From JALRBM01 sp964615445 (GTDB lineage: Bacteria > Patescibacteriota > Saccharimonadia > Saccharimonadales > Saccharimonadaceae), in contig CAZTOK010000003.1 of assembly GCA_964615445.1 (NCBI GenBank), positions 11,537 through 75,536 on the forward strand: a stretch of 64,000 nt of DNA, read 5' to 3'. Under the pieces are notes generated by a model that saw only the letters and a program-made list of their open reading frames with translations, was not told the DNA's origin and did no database searches. Shown here in pieces: positions 8,203 through 16,378 of this stretch (its first letter is position 1; each line of letters opens with the position of its first letter). The position numbers and the translations under genes were made by a program.

Positions 8203-8640
8203 ATGAGCGAAGAATTATTAGGTGCCTACGATATTCGCGGAACTGAAACGAACGGGCTTACTAAAGAGTGTGCTTGGAACGTAGGGAAAGCACTTGCCGA
8301 CTGGCTTCCAACGGCGGGAAATGTGGTGGTCATGTATTCACCTAATCAGCGTGAAACTGCGCAGGCAGTGGTTGAAGGATTGAGATTGCAGGGTCGTACT
8401 GTTATTGATGGAGGTGAGGGCACTAAAGAAAGTGCTAAAGCCTACATTACCAGCAATGGTATTTCGGGTGCGGCAGTAGTTGGATTCGATGAGCTTGAAA
8501 AGCTTATTACTATAGAGTTATATCAGCACGAAGCAAAGTTAATCGATAGTGAAACTGGTCTTAGACAAATTGGTGATCTTGTTGATGCAGGAAATTTTGT
8601 ACCAGCTGCCGTTAAAGGTGATCTGCTTCGTATAATGTAA
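8203..8640 (+). CDS. Stand-alone phosphohexomutase domain-I-like protein (145 aa)
   Basis: The N-terminus, LGAYDIRGTETNGLTKECAWNVGKALADWL, matches domain I of phosphoglucomutase/phosphomannomutase enzymes (AYDIRG motif, then a Rossmann-like strand and VVEGLRLQGRTVIDGG). Full enzymes have about 450 aa and four domains. This one stops after domain I and lacks the TASHNP phosphoserine loop; the region instead reads ITSNGISGAAVVGFDELEKL. It therefore cannot be a working mutase alone. It may be a relic or a repurposed binding domain. Its transcript runs into the CIRCE hairpin before groES. Confidence 0.65.
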   Translation: MSEELLGAYDIRGTETNGLTKECAWNVGKALADWLPTAGNVVVMYSPNQRETAQAVVEGLRLQGRTVIDGGEGTKESAKAYITSNGISGAAVVGFDELEKLITIELYQHEAKLIDSETGLRQIGDLVDAGNFVPAAVKGDLLRIM

Positions 8641-8656
8641 AAGTATGCGTAAAAAA

Positions 8657-8683
8657 TTAGCACTCAATGCTTGCAAGTGCTAA
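8657..8683 (+). promoter_or_regulatory. CIRCE element (HrcA operator)
   Basis: TTAGCACTC, nine spacer bases and AAGTGCTAA match the CIRCE consensus TTAGCACTC-N9-GAGTGCTAA with one change. It overlaps the -35 of the groES promoter, where the HrcA repressor would bind. The second arm is followed by a T7 run, so the same hairpin can also terminate the upstream transcript. Confidence 0.92.
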
Positions 8684-8699
8684 TTTTTTTATTTACAAT
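8671..8699 (+). promoter_or_regulatory. groES-groEL promoter
   Basis: TTGCAA (8671-8676), a 17-bp spacer and TACAAT (8694-8699). The -35 lies inside the CIRCE inverted repeat. Confidence 0.6.
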
Positions 8700-8731
8700 A
8701 AGAACGCAGATAACAAAACGGAGGAGATTTC

Positions 8732-8995
8732 ATGAGTACACCTATAAAACCTCTGGCAGATCGCGTGGTGGCGGTGCGCGAAGAAGCGCAAACCAAAACG
8801 GCGAGCGGACTTTACCTGCCTGATAATGCAAAAGAAAAACCAAGCCTTGCAAAAGTCGAGGCTATTGGTCCTGATGTAAAGGGTATTAAAGTAGGCGACA
8901 AAATTATTTATAAAGAATACTCAACCACTGAGCTGAAAATTGATGGAACTGAGTATTTAATTGTTAAAGAAGAGGATATTTTAGCGACCGTTTAG
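8732..8995 (+). CDS. groES: Co-chaperonin GroES
   Basis: At 87 aa this is a slightly short GroES. IKPLADRVVAVREEAQTKTASGLYLPDNAKEKPS contains the N-terminal beta strand and the mobile loop that docks on GroEL; the C-terminus has GDKIIYKEYSTTELKIDGTEYLIVKEEDILATV. A strong SD (GGAGGAGA) precedes the ATG. It forms the heptameric lid of the GroEL folding chamber in the cytoplasm. It is followed by groEL after 125 bp and preceded by a CIRCE operator, so heat-shock control by HrcA is expected. Confidence 0.97.
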   Translation: MSTPIKPLADRVVAVREEAQTKTASGLYLPDNAKEKPSLAKVEAIGPDVKGIKVGDKIIYKEYSTTELKIDGTEYLIVKEEDILATV

Positions 8996-9120
8996 GTTGG
9001 CTGAAGGATGAGGGTACTATTTTCTGAACGGGGCTCTCGTTTTCGAGGATTTTTGCCTGGCGAAAAGCATGCTCCTCAAGAAATATATCCCGAACCCTTC
9101 TAAGCTAAAAAGGAGAGAAT

Positions 9121-10764
9121 ATGGCTAAAAAAGTATTTTATGACGATGATGCCCGCGCTCGCGTATTAGGTGGCGCCAAGGCACTATATGATGCAGTAAA
9201 GGTAACGTATGGACCAAAAGGTCGTAATGTCGTGATCGCCAAAGGCTATGGTGGACCAACGGTGACACACGATGGCGTAACGGTAGCCGAGAGCGTTGAC
9301 TTGCCCGAGAATGATGATGAAACGCTCGGTTACAAAGTGGGAGCTGAACTTATTAAGCAGGCTGCGAGCAAGCTGAATAAGGTAGCTGGTGACGGTACCA
9401 CTACTGTTACTGTGCTTACGTACAATATTTTAAAGGAGGCCAACCGCCTTATTGCCGCTGGTCACAATCCGCAAGAGCTTCGTAAAGGCATTGAAGCTGC
9501 TGGAGCCGAAGTAGTAAAACAGCTTGATGGTCTTGCCGAAGGCATTGAAGGGAAGAAAGACCGTGTTGCGGAAGTTGCTACTATTAGCGCTGGAGATGAA
9601 AGCATCGGTAGGCTTATTGCAAGTGTTATCGAAAAAGTAGGCAAGGACGGTGTCGTAACCGTAGAAGCCGGCCAGGGTCTTGAAATGGAGTCAGAGGTAG
9701 TTGAAGGCTTCTCGCTTGACCGCGGATGGGTAAGTGCCTTCTTCGTTACCGATGTTAATCGTCAAGAAGCGGTGTACGAAAAGCCGGCCATTCTTATTAC
9801 TGATAAGAAAATCTCAAGTGTTCAGGAGTTTCTTCCTATGCTTGAAAAACTCGCTCAAGCTGGTAAAAAAGACGTTGTACTGATTGCCGACGAGGTCGAA
9901 GGCGAAGCGCTTAGTATTTTGGTACTCAACAAACTGAAGGGTGTGTTCAATACTGTTGCCGTAAAAGCACCTGCCTTTGGTGATCGCCGTAAAGAAATTC
10001 TAGCTGACATTGCGATGCTTACTGGGGCAACAGTAGTAAGTGAAGATCAAGGCATGACGTTTGAGACTGTTGGCCTTGAAGTACTTGGTTCAGCTCGTAA
10101 GGTAATTGTTGGTAAAGATGAAACAACTATCGTAGAAGGCGCTGGTAAGCAAAGCGATGTAAAAGCTCGTATTGCGCAAATTCATGCTCAGGCTGAAAAC
10201 GCCAGTAGCGAATATGATAAAGAACAATTCGAAAAACGTGCTGCCGCTCTTAGTGGCAAGGTCGCTGTTATTAAGGTAGGTGGTGCCACTGAGACCGAGA
10301 TTGACGAAAAGAAATTCCGTGTCGATGACGCTGTAGCTGCAACAAAGGCAGCGCTTGCTGAGGGTATTGTTGCAGGCGGTGGCGTGACGCTTGTAAACTT
10401 AGCTGCAACTATTACTGCCGATGGTGCTGATAGTATTTCGGCCGGCCGTCAGATTTTAAAGAATGCACTCAAGCAACCATTCTTGCAGATTACAGGCAAC
10501 GCTGGTCTCAATAGTGAGGCGTTATTGGCTCAGGTAGAGGCTGGAAAAGCCGGTTTTGGCATCAACGTCAACGCTCCTGAAAAAGGGTTAGTAGACGTAA
10601 AGAAAAACGGTGTTATTGATCCAGCTCGTGTGACGAAAGAAGCAGTACAAAACGCTGTTTCAATCGCTTCAACGGCAGCAACTATGGGCGCGCTTGTAGT
10701 AGAAATTCCAGAAAAAGAGGAGGCAGCTCCTGCTGGCGGTATGCCTGGCATGGGGATGATGTAG
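9121..10764 (+). CDS. groEL: Chaperonin GroEL
   Basis: The protein (547 aa) is a normal-length GroEL. It has the ATP-binding VTYGPKGRNVVIAKGYGGPTVTHDGVTVAESV region and the GDGTTTVTVL motif in the equatorial domain. The apical domain includes EFLPMLEKLAQAGKKDVVLIADEVEGEALSILVLNKL, and the tail ends in GGMPGMGMM, the usual Gly-Met repeat inside the cavity. An AAAGGAGAG SD precedes the ATG. It assembles as a double heptameric ring with GroES and is transcribed with it. A terminator follows directly. Confidence 0.98.
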   Translation: MAKKVFYDDDARARVLGGAKALYDAVKVTYGPKGRNVVIAKGYGGPTVTHDGVTVAESVDLPENDDETLGYKVGAELIKQAASKLNKVAGDGTTTVTVLTYNILKEANRLIAAGHNPQELRKGIEAAGAEVVKQLDGLAEGIEGKKDRVAEVATISAGDESIGRLIASVIEKVGKDGVVTVEAGQGLEMESEVVEGFSLDRGWVSAFFVTDVNRQEAVYEKPAILITDKKISSVQEFLPMLEKLAQAGKKDVVLIADEVEGEALSILVLNKLKGVFNTVAVKAPAFGDRRKEILADIAMLTGATVVSEDQGMTFETVGLEVLGSARKVIVGKDETTIVEGAGKQSDVKARIAQIHAQAENASSEYDKEQFEKRAAALSGKVAVIKVGGATETEIDEKKFRVDDAVAATKAALAEGIVAGGGVTLVNLAATITADGADSISAGRQILKNALKQPFLQITGNAGLNSEALLAQVEAGKAGFGINVNAPEKGLVDVKKNGVIDPARVTKEAVQNAVSIASTAATMGALVVEIPEKEEAAPAGGMPGMGMM

Positions 10765-10780
10765 TAAACTAGAAAAGCAT

Positions 10781-10812
10781 AAAAATCACCGCTGAGATTG
10801 GCGGTGATTTTT
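10781..10812 (+). terminator. groEL terminator
   Basis: ATCACCGC (10785-10792) pairs with GCGGTGAT (10801-10808), flanked by an A tract and T5; it could act in both directions. Confidence 0.85.
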
Positions 10813-10814
10813 AT

Positions 10815-10842
10815 TTGCGCAATTAATACTTCATGGTATTAT
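10815..10842 (+). promoter_or_regulatory. Promoter of the 10878 gene
   Basis: TTGCGC (10815-10820), a 16-bp spacer and TATTAT (10837-10842). It places the upstream candidate start (10833) inside the promoter, so the start at 10878 is preferred. Confidence 0.5.
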
Positions 10843-10877
10843 ATATTAGCCTTGATTTCGTTAGAGATGAGGGGATT

Positions 10878-12029
10878 ATGACCATTCCTGCCGTAATTTG
10901 GGAGCCTAAAGATGCGGCGTATCGAGATATTGCCCGCTTAGCGCTTCACCGTCTTGGTAATGTCGTAGAAAGTGAGGATGGAAAGGCGACGGCGATACTG
11001 TTCGCCGAATGCGGTATTACACTATCTGAAGGGGCCAAGAAGACCCTAAGCAAGGTTCTACGTCTTATGAAAGATGACGGTCTGCTTCTGAGGCGTGATG
11101 TAGTTGGCCGTCGTACGAGTTGTATTGCGCAGGCACCGCTTACGCCGGCTGAGGTATCCCTCCTTGAAATGAAAGAGAGTCACAATCGTTCGGTTTGTGA
11201 AGCGAGTAACCGTCCGTCGCAGGTTCACGACAAGGGCGATTGGCTGACGCCGCTTTATGATGACTGTAATACGGCACTTGCCGCGTTACGCGAAGCCTTT
11301 CGAAAGTCTGAGCGCACAACCGGAAGTCTGGCTCTCATTAATGGAAGTGAGGTGCTGAAAGAGGCTGGCATCAAGACCAAGAAGCGTGCCGATGAAGTTC
11401 GACACTATCTGAAAGAGTTTGGCTTGGCTAGCCCTACTCAGCCAGAACCGAATAGTAAGCTCTGGTGGTGGACTGTCTCCTTCGACAAGGAGCTCGATAA
11501 AGAAAAGCTCAAGAAAAAGGCGATGGGAGCTCATGCATATGGTGGGTTTGCACGCCGGACGCCACTCGGTGAAGATCGTACGACTCGGCAATACGCCAGG
11601 GGGGTTTCGCCTCACTTGAAGGAGGTGGAATGTGGTCCTGTCGTAACCACGCGTCAGCAATTAACGTCTCAGGTATCACCGCCAGCTTTCTCGGATGCTC
11701 CCTCTCAGGTAGAACAAGCTGAGAAGGGCGAGACTAAGCCGCCCTCAACCCTCCAAGAGGTTATCGAGGCAGCTGAAGCGCTTGAACGAGCGTTGGGTGT
11801 GAGTGAACAGGCTCTTAGTCAACTTCGAAGCGACCTCGTTCGTCGCGAAGAAGAGTGTAGTGCTGCGATTCGGCTGAAGGACGACGAGATCACGGATCTG
11901 CGTAAACAGCTGGAGGCAGCTCAGCAAGAGCTTGATGAGCAACGCACCCGGGCTGATGAGGCAGAGGCTGATCTTCGAGAGAGGGCACAGTCGTTCGTTG
12001 TGCGCGTGAAGAGTCGGCTCTTCGGTTAA
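10878..12029 (+). CDS. Winged-helix and coiled-coil protein (383 aa), unknown system
   Basis: The start at 10878 (MTIPAV) follows GAGGGG. Residues about 10-85 and 130-205 each look like winged-helix segments (SEGAKKTLSKVLRLMKDDGLLLRRDVVGRR; INGSEVLKEAGIKTKKRADEVRHYLKEFGLA), giving a likely DNA-binding N-terminal half. A low-complexity linker follows. The C-terminal 90 residues form a long Glu/Leu/Arg coiled coil (QLRSDLVRREEECSAAIRLKD through RTRADEAEADLRERAQSF). No named family is recognised. A strong hairpin separates it from the two following co-directional genes, which also combine HTH-like, coiled-coil and ATPase parts; the three may work together. Confidence 0.75.
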   Translation: MTIPAVIWEPKDAAYRDIARLALHRLGNVVESEDGKATAILFAECGITLSEGAKKTLSKVLRLMKDDGLLLRRDVVGRRTSCIAQAPLTPAEVSLLEMKESHNRSVCEASNRPSQVHDKGDWLTPLYDDCNTALAALREAFRKSERTTGSLALINGSEVLKEAGIKTKKRADEVRHYLKEFGLASPTQPEPNSKLWWWTVSFDKELDKEKLKKKAMGAHAYGGFARRTPLGEDRTTRQYARGVSPHLKEVECGPVVTTRQQLTSQVSPPAFSDAPSQVEQAEKGETKPPSTLQEVIEAAEALERALGVSEQALSQLRSDLVRREEECSAAIRLKDDEITDLRKQLEAAQQELDEQRTRADEAEADLRERAQSFVVRVKSRLFG

Positions 12030-12038
12030 AGCCGTAGT

Positions 12039-12080
12039 CTCCGTAGGTTGGATGAAGATATCCAGCCTACGGAGCATTTT
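12039..12080 (+). terminator. Terminator-like hairpin between the first and second gene of the GHKL locus
   Basis: CTCCGTAGG TTGGAT (12039-12053) pairs with ATCCA G CCTACGGAG (12060-12074) as a 15-bp stem with one T/G pair and a 6-nt loop. A short T4 run follows. Confidence 0.7.
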
Positions 12081-12127
12081 AATAATAAAGTTGATTTTAT
12101 ACATTTTTTATTATAGTATATATTCGA

Positions 12128-12154
12128 CATTTCTGCCCTTTTAGGGGAGAAATG
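12128..12154 (+). other. Hairpin in the leader of the 12197 gene
   Basis: CATTTCT (12128-12134) and CCC pair with GGG and AGAAATG (12148-12154), with one G/G mismatch and a TTTTA loop. It lies between a possible promoter (TTGATT at 12091-12096 and a TAGTAT -10 at 12114-12119) and the SD. It could be a regulatory leader or an operator. Confidence 0.35.
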
Positions 12155-12196
12155 CTGCTCTTACATAATTCGAAGCAAACCGAGGAGGTGAAGCTC

Positions 12197-13003
12197 ATGA
12201 GTGAAGCCAAGAAGGCAGTGCTCACTGGTGACAAACTCAACGATATCGTGACGAAACGTTTCCTTGCGAATATGACTAAGTTTGACATTCAACATGTAGC
12301 TACATTCTGCGACGTTGAACTTGCGGCCGTGGGTAATTGGGCTAGTGGCGGTAGGCCTATGGGCGGACTTGTCACTATTAAACTCTGGTTTTTCCTGGAG
12401 CAGGTTGGTATTGAATCGCCTGAGTTGAAAAAAGTTCGTACTGAATACCCTCTTGGTGAGTATCTCGGACGCTTGCTTGCGTTCGGTGTATTGAGCCTAG
12501 AGAAAGTTCGAAAGTTGTGCAACAACGTGCAGAAAGATGCAATTTTCCGTGCCATTCGTGCACAAGGGAAACTGCATACACCAAGCGAGACTGACGTGGA
12601 TGCTCTTCACGAAGAACACGATGAACTTCTGGCAATGGCAGTAGAGGAGTTTCAGAAGAAGCTTCCCCAGTCTTCACGGGCTGAGGTAGTGTCAGAGATT
12701 CAATCGAAAGGGTCCGATTCTAGTGAGTTGGATGCCCTTCGTGATCAAATTGCCGAGCTTGAGAGGCAACTGGAGGAAGCGAGGCGAGAATCGCCTCAAA
12801 AATCTGAACCAAGGTTCGGGTTGATTCAGAGAATTGCGGAGAGACTACAGATTGCACATGTGGCGGCTAACATAGCAGTACACCAGCTTTCGTCTGATGA
12901 ACGAGACATCCTGCGTATGCTTATGGGTTCCAAGGGGATGTTTGATTTTTCTAACACCATTGAACGCCTTTGTGGCAAGCGTGCTTTCGGGAGGGGAGCA
13001 TGA
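12197..13003 (+). CDS. HTH-like and coiled-coil protein (268 aa), partner of a GHKL ATPase
   Basis: The ATG at 12197 is chosen for the GAGGAGG SD upstream. Residues about 28-70 (DIQHVATFCDVELAAVGNWASGGRPMGGL...LWFFLEQVGI) resemble an XRE-type helix-turn-helix. Residues 170-205 form a coiled coil (LDALRDQIAELERQLEEARRE). The C-terminus is helical. No known family is recognised. Its stop overlaps the start of the GHKL ATPase gene by the ATGA arrangement, so the two are translationally coupled and probably act together. Confidence 0.75.
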   Translation: MSEAKKAVLTGDKLNDIVTKRFLANMTKFDIQHVATFCDVELAAVGNWASGGRPMGGLVTIKLWFFLEQVGIESPELKKVRTEYPLGEYLGRLLAFGVLSLEKVRKLCNNVQKDAIFRAIRAQGKLHTPSETDVDALHEEHDELLAMAVEEFQKKLPQSSRAEVVSEIQSKGSDSSELDALRDQIAELERQLEEARRESPQKSEPRFGLIQRIAERLQIAHVAANIAVHQLSSDERDILRMLMGSKGMFDFSNTIERLCGKRAFGRGA

Positions 13004-14649
13004 GTACGATGGTAGCTGCTAACGATAATGAGGTTGCAATCGAATTCCACGCCGGTGAGGCGTTATGGTCGTTTGCAACGACGTATCCGACACTGCCGCT
13101 TTGCCTTATTGAAGCGGTGCAAAATGCCATTGATGCCAATGCGCATGTTGTTTTTGTAGGTGTTGACCTTGTAGAACGTCGAGTTGCTATCTGTGATGAT
13201 GGTGACGGAGCGACACGTGGACAAATGAGCCATGCACTTGGGAGCGTTGGAAAGGGAGTTAAATCTTCAGATAAGATTGGGCGTTTCGGTCGAGGCTTCA
13301 TTGCGCCACTTCCAATGGCACAGACGATGACTGTGTATAGTCGTGCCCGCGGTGAATCTCACATTAACTACTGGTTGCTCATTGGTGAGCAACTGCGCAA
13401 GATGGAACGAAATCTCAAGATTCCTTACGCCATATACGAGGATTTCCCGTCATTGCCGTTTCCTTTTACTCATAGCCACAACGAGGCTAAGGTAGGGAAG
13501 CGAGCGACGCGTTGGAGTACGATGATTTTGCTCGACAGATTGATCGACGACAAGGCTTTGACGACGATTGATCCTGAAGATTTCGAACTTCTCCTGCTTG
13601 GAAAGCTGCGGCGACCCATGCGGGAAAAGAACGTCACAGTCTTCTTGAAGGTTAGAGATCGTAGTAATAAGGTTAAAACACGCAAGATTACGGCGACGAA
13701 TTTCACAGGTGAGAAACTTAACGAAGTGAAGCTGTTCGCTAATGCTTCTGGAGACGTCGTTCTTTCTCTTTACAAAGCGCGCATGAGCGGTGGAAAACGT
13801 AGTGGTAGAGTGGAGTTCTTCCAGGATGGCGATCCTTCTTCCATTGGAGCGAAGGAGTTCCGCGCCCAGGCAATGGGGCTTGGGTGGTATGGTGGTGCGT
13901 CGGATGAATCTATCAAGAATGGGATTGATGCCCTTTGTAGTGGATTTTTCGAAGGTGGCGTGTCAGTTCAGAATATTGAGCTTCATCCTGAGCGTAAAAA
14001 GTTTGAAAATGGTGATGCGCTAACTGACCTATATGCTTTGATTGGCGACTGGTACGAGAAGGTTGGCAATGCTTACCTTAATGATGACCACGAACGCCGT
14101 ACTGAGAAACGATATCAAGAGCTTGGCGCTCGCTCACTTGAGTGGCTGCTGAGTCAGTTGGATACGCCCGAATTTGCAGAACTTCGTCGGAACCTTCAGG
14201 GTATCGTATCCGCTTCGAGTAGCAGTGAACGTACAGGAGAGGAGCAGCCTAAAAAGCCTACTGAACGCACAAAGTCCCCCAGGTCGAGGCGTGTTGTCGT
14301 CAGGCCTAGGCCCGAAGCAAAGGAAGAAGAACCACAGCAAACTCGCCGAGGCTCGTTCAGCTTGAGCTTCGCCTACGAAATGCTAAGTGGTTCTACGAGG
14401 CTTTGGGAGTACGATCACCAGGAAGGAGTTATAACCTTCAATATCCGTCATCCGCTTTGGGTGAAAGTGGATTCGGGGAAGCAGAGTCCCAAGACTGATC
14501 GACGAGTGGTTCATACTCAATCGTTTATTGGCTTTAAGATCATCTTCTGGTTGGCGACTCACGAGGATCCTGGCGCGCTTGAGCTACATCGCTATTTACT
14601 CGATCAGGAAGTAGAGTACTATATTGAAGGGTTCGTGTTGAAAATGTAA
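13000..14649 (+). CDS. GHKL-fold ATPase (549 aa), unknown system
   Basis: The start at 13000 (MSTMVAANDN) follows GGGAGGGGA and overlaps the previous stop. The N-terminal Bergerat ATPase motifs are all visible: the N box EAVQNAIDANA (about residues 38-48), the G1 box CDDGDGA (about 64-70) and the G2-like GKGVKSSDKIGRFGRGF (about 84-100), as in HSP90, MutL and MORC-type proteins. The middle (about 200-340) looks like a transducer domain. A basic Pro/Arg-rich linker near residues 425-450 leads to a separate C-terminal domain. There is no histidine kinase domain. The role is unknown; nucleic-acid or conformational clamp functions are typical of the fold. Confidence 0.8.
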   Translation: MSTMVAANDNEVAIEFHAGEALWSFATTYPTLPLCLIEAVQNAIDANAHVVFVGVDLVERRVAICDDGDGATRGQMSHALGSVGKGVKSSDKIGRFGRGFIAPLPMAQTMTVYSRARGESHINYWLLIGEQLRKMERNLKIPYAIYEDFPSLPFPFTHSHNEAKVGKRATRWSTMILLDRLIDDKALTTIDPEDFELLLLGKLRRPMREKNVTVFLKVRDRSNKVKTRKITATNFTGEKLNEVKLFANASGDVVLSLYKARMSGGKRSGRVEFFQDGDPSSIGAKEFRAQAMGLGWYGGASDESIKNGIDALCSGFFEGGVSVQNIELHPERKKFENGDALTDLYALIGDWYEKVGNAYLNDDHERRTEKRYQELGARSLEWLLSQLDTPEFAELRRNLQGIVSASSSSERTGEEQPKKPTERTKSPRSRRVVVRPRPEAKEEEPQQTRRGSFSLSFAYEMLSGSTRLWEYDHQEGVITFNIRHPLWVKVDSGKQSPKTDRRVVHTQSFIGFKIIFWLATHEDPGALELHRYLLDQEVEYYIEGFVLKM

Positions 14650-14677
14650 GAGCTGTTAAATCGTCAAAATATGGCGT

Positions 14678-14699
14678 CCCCGCACCGAAAGGTGCGGGG
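14678..14699. terminator. Terminator-like hairpin between convergent genes
   Basis: CCCCGCACC and GGTGCGGGG pair around a GAAA tetraloop. It lies between the GHKL ATPase gene and the minus-strand gene at 14743. The T tract is poor. Confidence 0.7.
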
Positions 14700-14742
14700 C
14701 AGTTTAATTTCTGTAACTAATATTATAATAATATTATAATAA

Positions 14743-15243
14743 TCAACCTTGTTGTGGCGCTGAAAGATAATCGATCTCTTTAATAATATCGAGTAAAGCC
14801 TGTGCACGACGCGCTTCATCGGCAATACTGCGTGCCGCTTCGTGTGCTGGGGCAATCAAAGCCTTGTCATCAGTTGAGCGAAGAAGGAGGAGATACGTAT
14901 CGAACTTTTCTTCAGGCGAAACATTTAATTTATCTACCAAAGGACGCAGCTCGCTAAGGGCATCTTTTTTAATAGAATCGAGATCACCTGTTGTGGTTGA
15001 AGTAGGCACGACTGGCGCTGGCATTTGAATAGGATCGGGCATAGTAGTAGGGGCTGGAGCGGTGGTAGGGTCAGATACTTCACTGACTGCTGGTTCTTCC
15101 TCGGTTGGCTCAGCTTTAGCAGTGGTCGTGTCGGTAACAGGTGTTGCTGCAGCCTCGTCAGCTTGCTGATTAACGCCAGCAAGTACCTTGGCTAGTTCCT
15201 GATCATCGCTAATTGGTTGTTGACTTGTTGGTTGAATATCCAT
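14743..15243 (-). CDS. Hypothetical protein with disordered Thr/Pro-rich N-terminal half (166 aa)
   Basis: The start at 15243 follows GAGGTGGGC. Residues 1-90 are low-complexity (Thr, Pro, Ala, Glu) and likely disordered. The C-terminal 75 residues are helical (LDSIKKDALSELRPLVDKLNVSPEEKFDTYLLLLRSTDDKALI). It has no signal peptide or membrane helix. I do not recognise a named family. Confidence 0.65.
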   Translation of the reverse strand: MDIQPTSQQPISDDQELAKVLAGVNQQADEAAATPVTDTTTAKAEPTEEEPAVSEVSDPTTAPAPTTMPDPIQMPAPVVPTSTTTGDLDSIKKDALSELRPLVDKLNVSPEEKFDTYLLLLRSTDDKALIAPAHEAARSIADEARRAQALLDIIKEIDYLSAPQQG

Positions 15244-15334
15244 GCCCACCTCTAATAATTAGTACTTATGCTTCTTTACTAAATACTGTATCATAGGAAG
15301 AGTAGAACTCGCAAGTAGCTAACCAGGAGGTGGG

Positions 15335-16378
15335 ATGTTAGATGATGATAATGTATTGAAACAGCGCGATCCGGAAGGGGCACTTGGGGTGGCGGCAACT
15401 CAGGCCGACCAAGCACGCTTCGCGGTGCATGTTGAAAATCCTGAAAACGACGGCCGGCCTATTTCGCGAGTGGTTGTGGTTGGCATGGGCGGTTCGGCGC
15501 TTGCAGCCCTTCTTGCCAGATCTTGGTTCTCCCTTGAACTGAATGTGCCCATAGAAGTAGTTCGAGCATATAACCTGCCAGGGTATGTCGACTATAACAC
15601 GCTAGTTATTGTTAGTAGTTATTCTGGCAATACCGAAGAAACGCTCAGTTCCCTTAAAGATGCTCAGATGCGCAATGCTCAGATCGCCATCGTTACTGCT
15701 GGTGGAAAACTTGAGGTAGTTGCAAAAGAGGGAAGTATTGCGCATGTTCTTTTACCAGGCGGCTTGCCTCAGCGTATGACCTCTATCTTTAATCTCCGTG
15801 CTCTTACGGCACTTCTTGCTCATTTTGGCGTTATTAGTTACGATCATTTTGCAGAGATTGCCGACCAGGCAGATTGGCTTCATGAACAAACCCGGCTTTG
15901 GACTCCTGATGTTACTACTGATAAAAATTATGCCAAGCAACTCGCACTCCTTGCCGTAGGCAAAACCCCTGTTTTTTATGCAGGCACAATTATGTCACCA
16001 GTGGCTTACAAATGGAAAATTAGCTGGAACGAAAATGCCAAAAATACTGCTTTTTGGGACGAGTATCCTGAGTTCAATCATAACGAATTTATGGGTTGGG
16101 CTTCGCATCCAGTTGAAAAACCATTTGTCATCTTTGATTTAATTAGTAGTTTTGAACATCCACGAATTATACGACGCTTTGAAATTAGCGATCGACTGCT
16201 CAGTGGTATGCGGCCAAAAGCTAACGTCGTACAGCTTAAAGGCCGCAGTGTGATTGCGCAAATGCTATGGGGAAGCATTTTAGCCGATTTTGTAAGTATT
16301 TACGTGGCTATTCTCAATGGTGTCGATCCAACGCCTGTGGCTTTGATTGAAAAATTGAAAAAAGAAATGGCTAATTAG
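15335..16378 (+). CDS. Bifunctional phosphoglucose/phosphomannose isomerase
   Basis: The protein (347 aa) has the SIS-domain architecture of this family: VVVGMGGSALAALLARSW for the first sugar-phosphate-binding loop, then VSSYSGNTEETLSSLKDAQ with the conserved SGNTEE, and the C-terminal EYPEFNHNEFMGW with catalytic Glu and His. It interconverts glucose-6-phosphate or mannose-6-phosphate with fructose-6-phosphate in the cytoplasm, feeding glycolysis and surface-sugar synthesis. A GGAGGTGGG SD precedes the ATG. The stop overlaps the convergent ABC permease gene by 4 bp. Confidence 0.93.
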   Translation: MLDDDNVLKQRDPEGALGVAATQADQARFAVHVENPENDGRPISRVVVVGMGGSALAALLARSWFSLELNVPIEVVRAYNLPGYVDYNTLVIVSSYSGNTEETLSSLKDAQMRNAQIAIVTAGGKLEVVAKEGSIAHVLLPGGLPQRMTSIFNLRALTALLAHFGVISYDHFAEIADQADWLHEQTRLWTPDVTTDKNYAKQLALLAVGKTPVFYAGTIMSPVAYKWKISWNENAKNTAFWDEYPEFNHNEFMGWASHPVEKPFVIFDLISSFEHPRIIRRFEISDRLLSGMRPKANVVQLKGRSVIAQMLWGSILADFVSIYVAILNGVDPTPVALIEKLKKEMAN

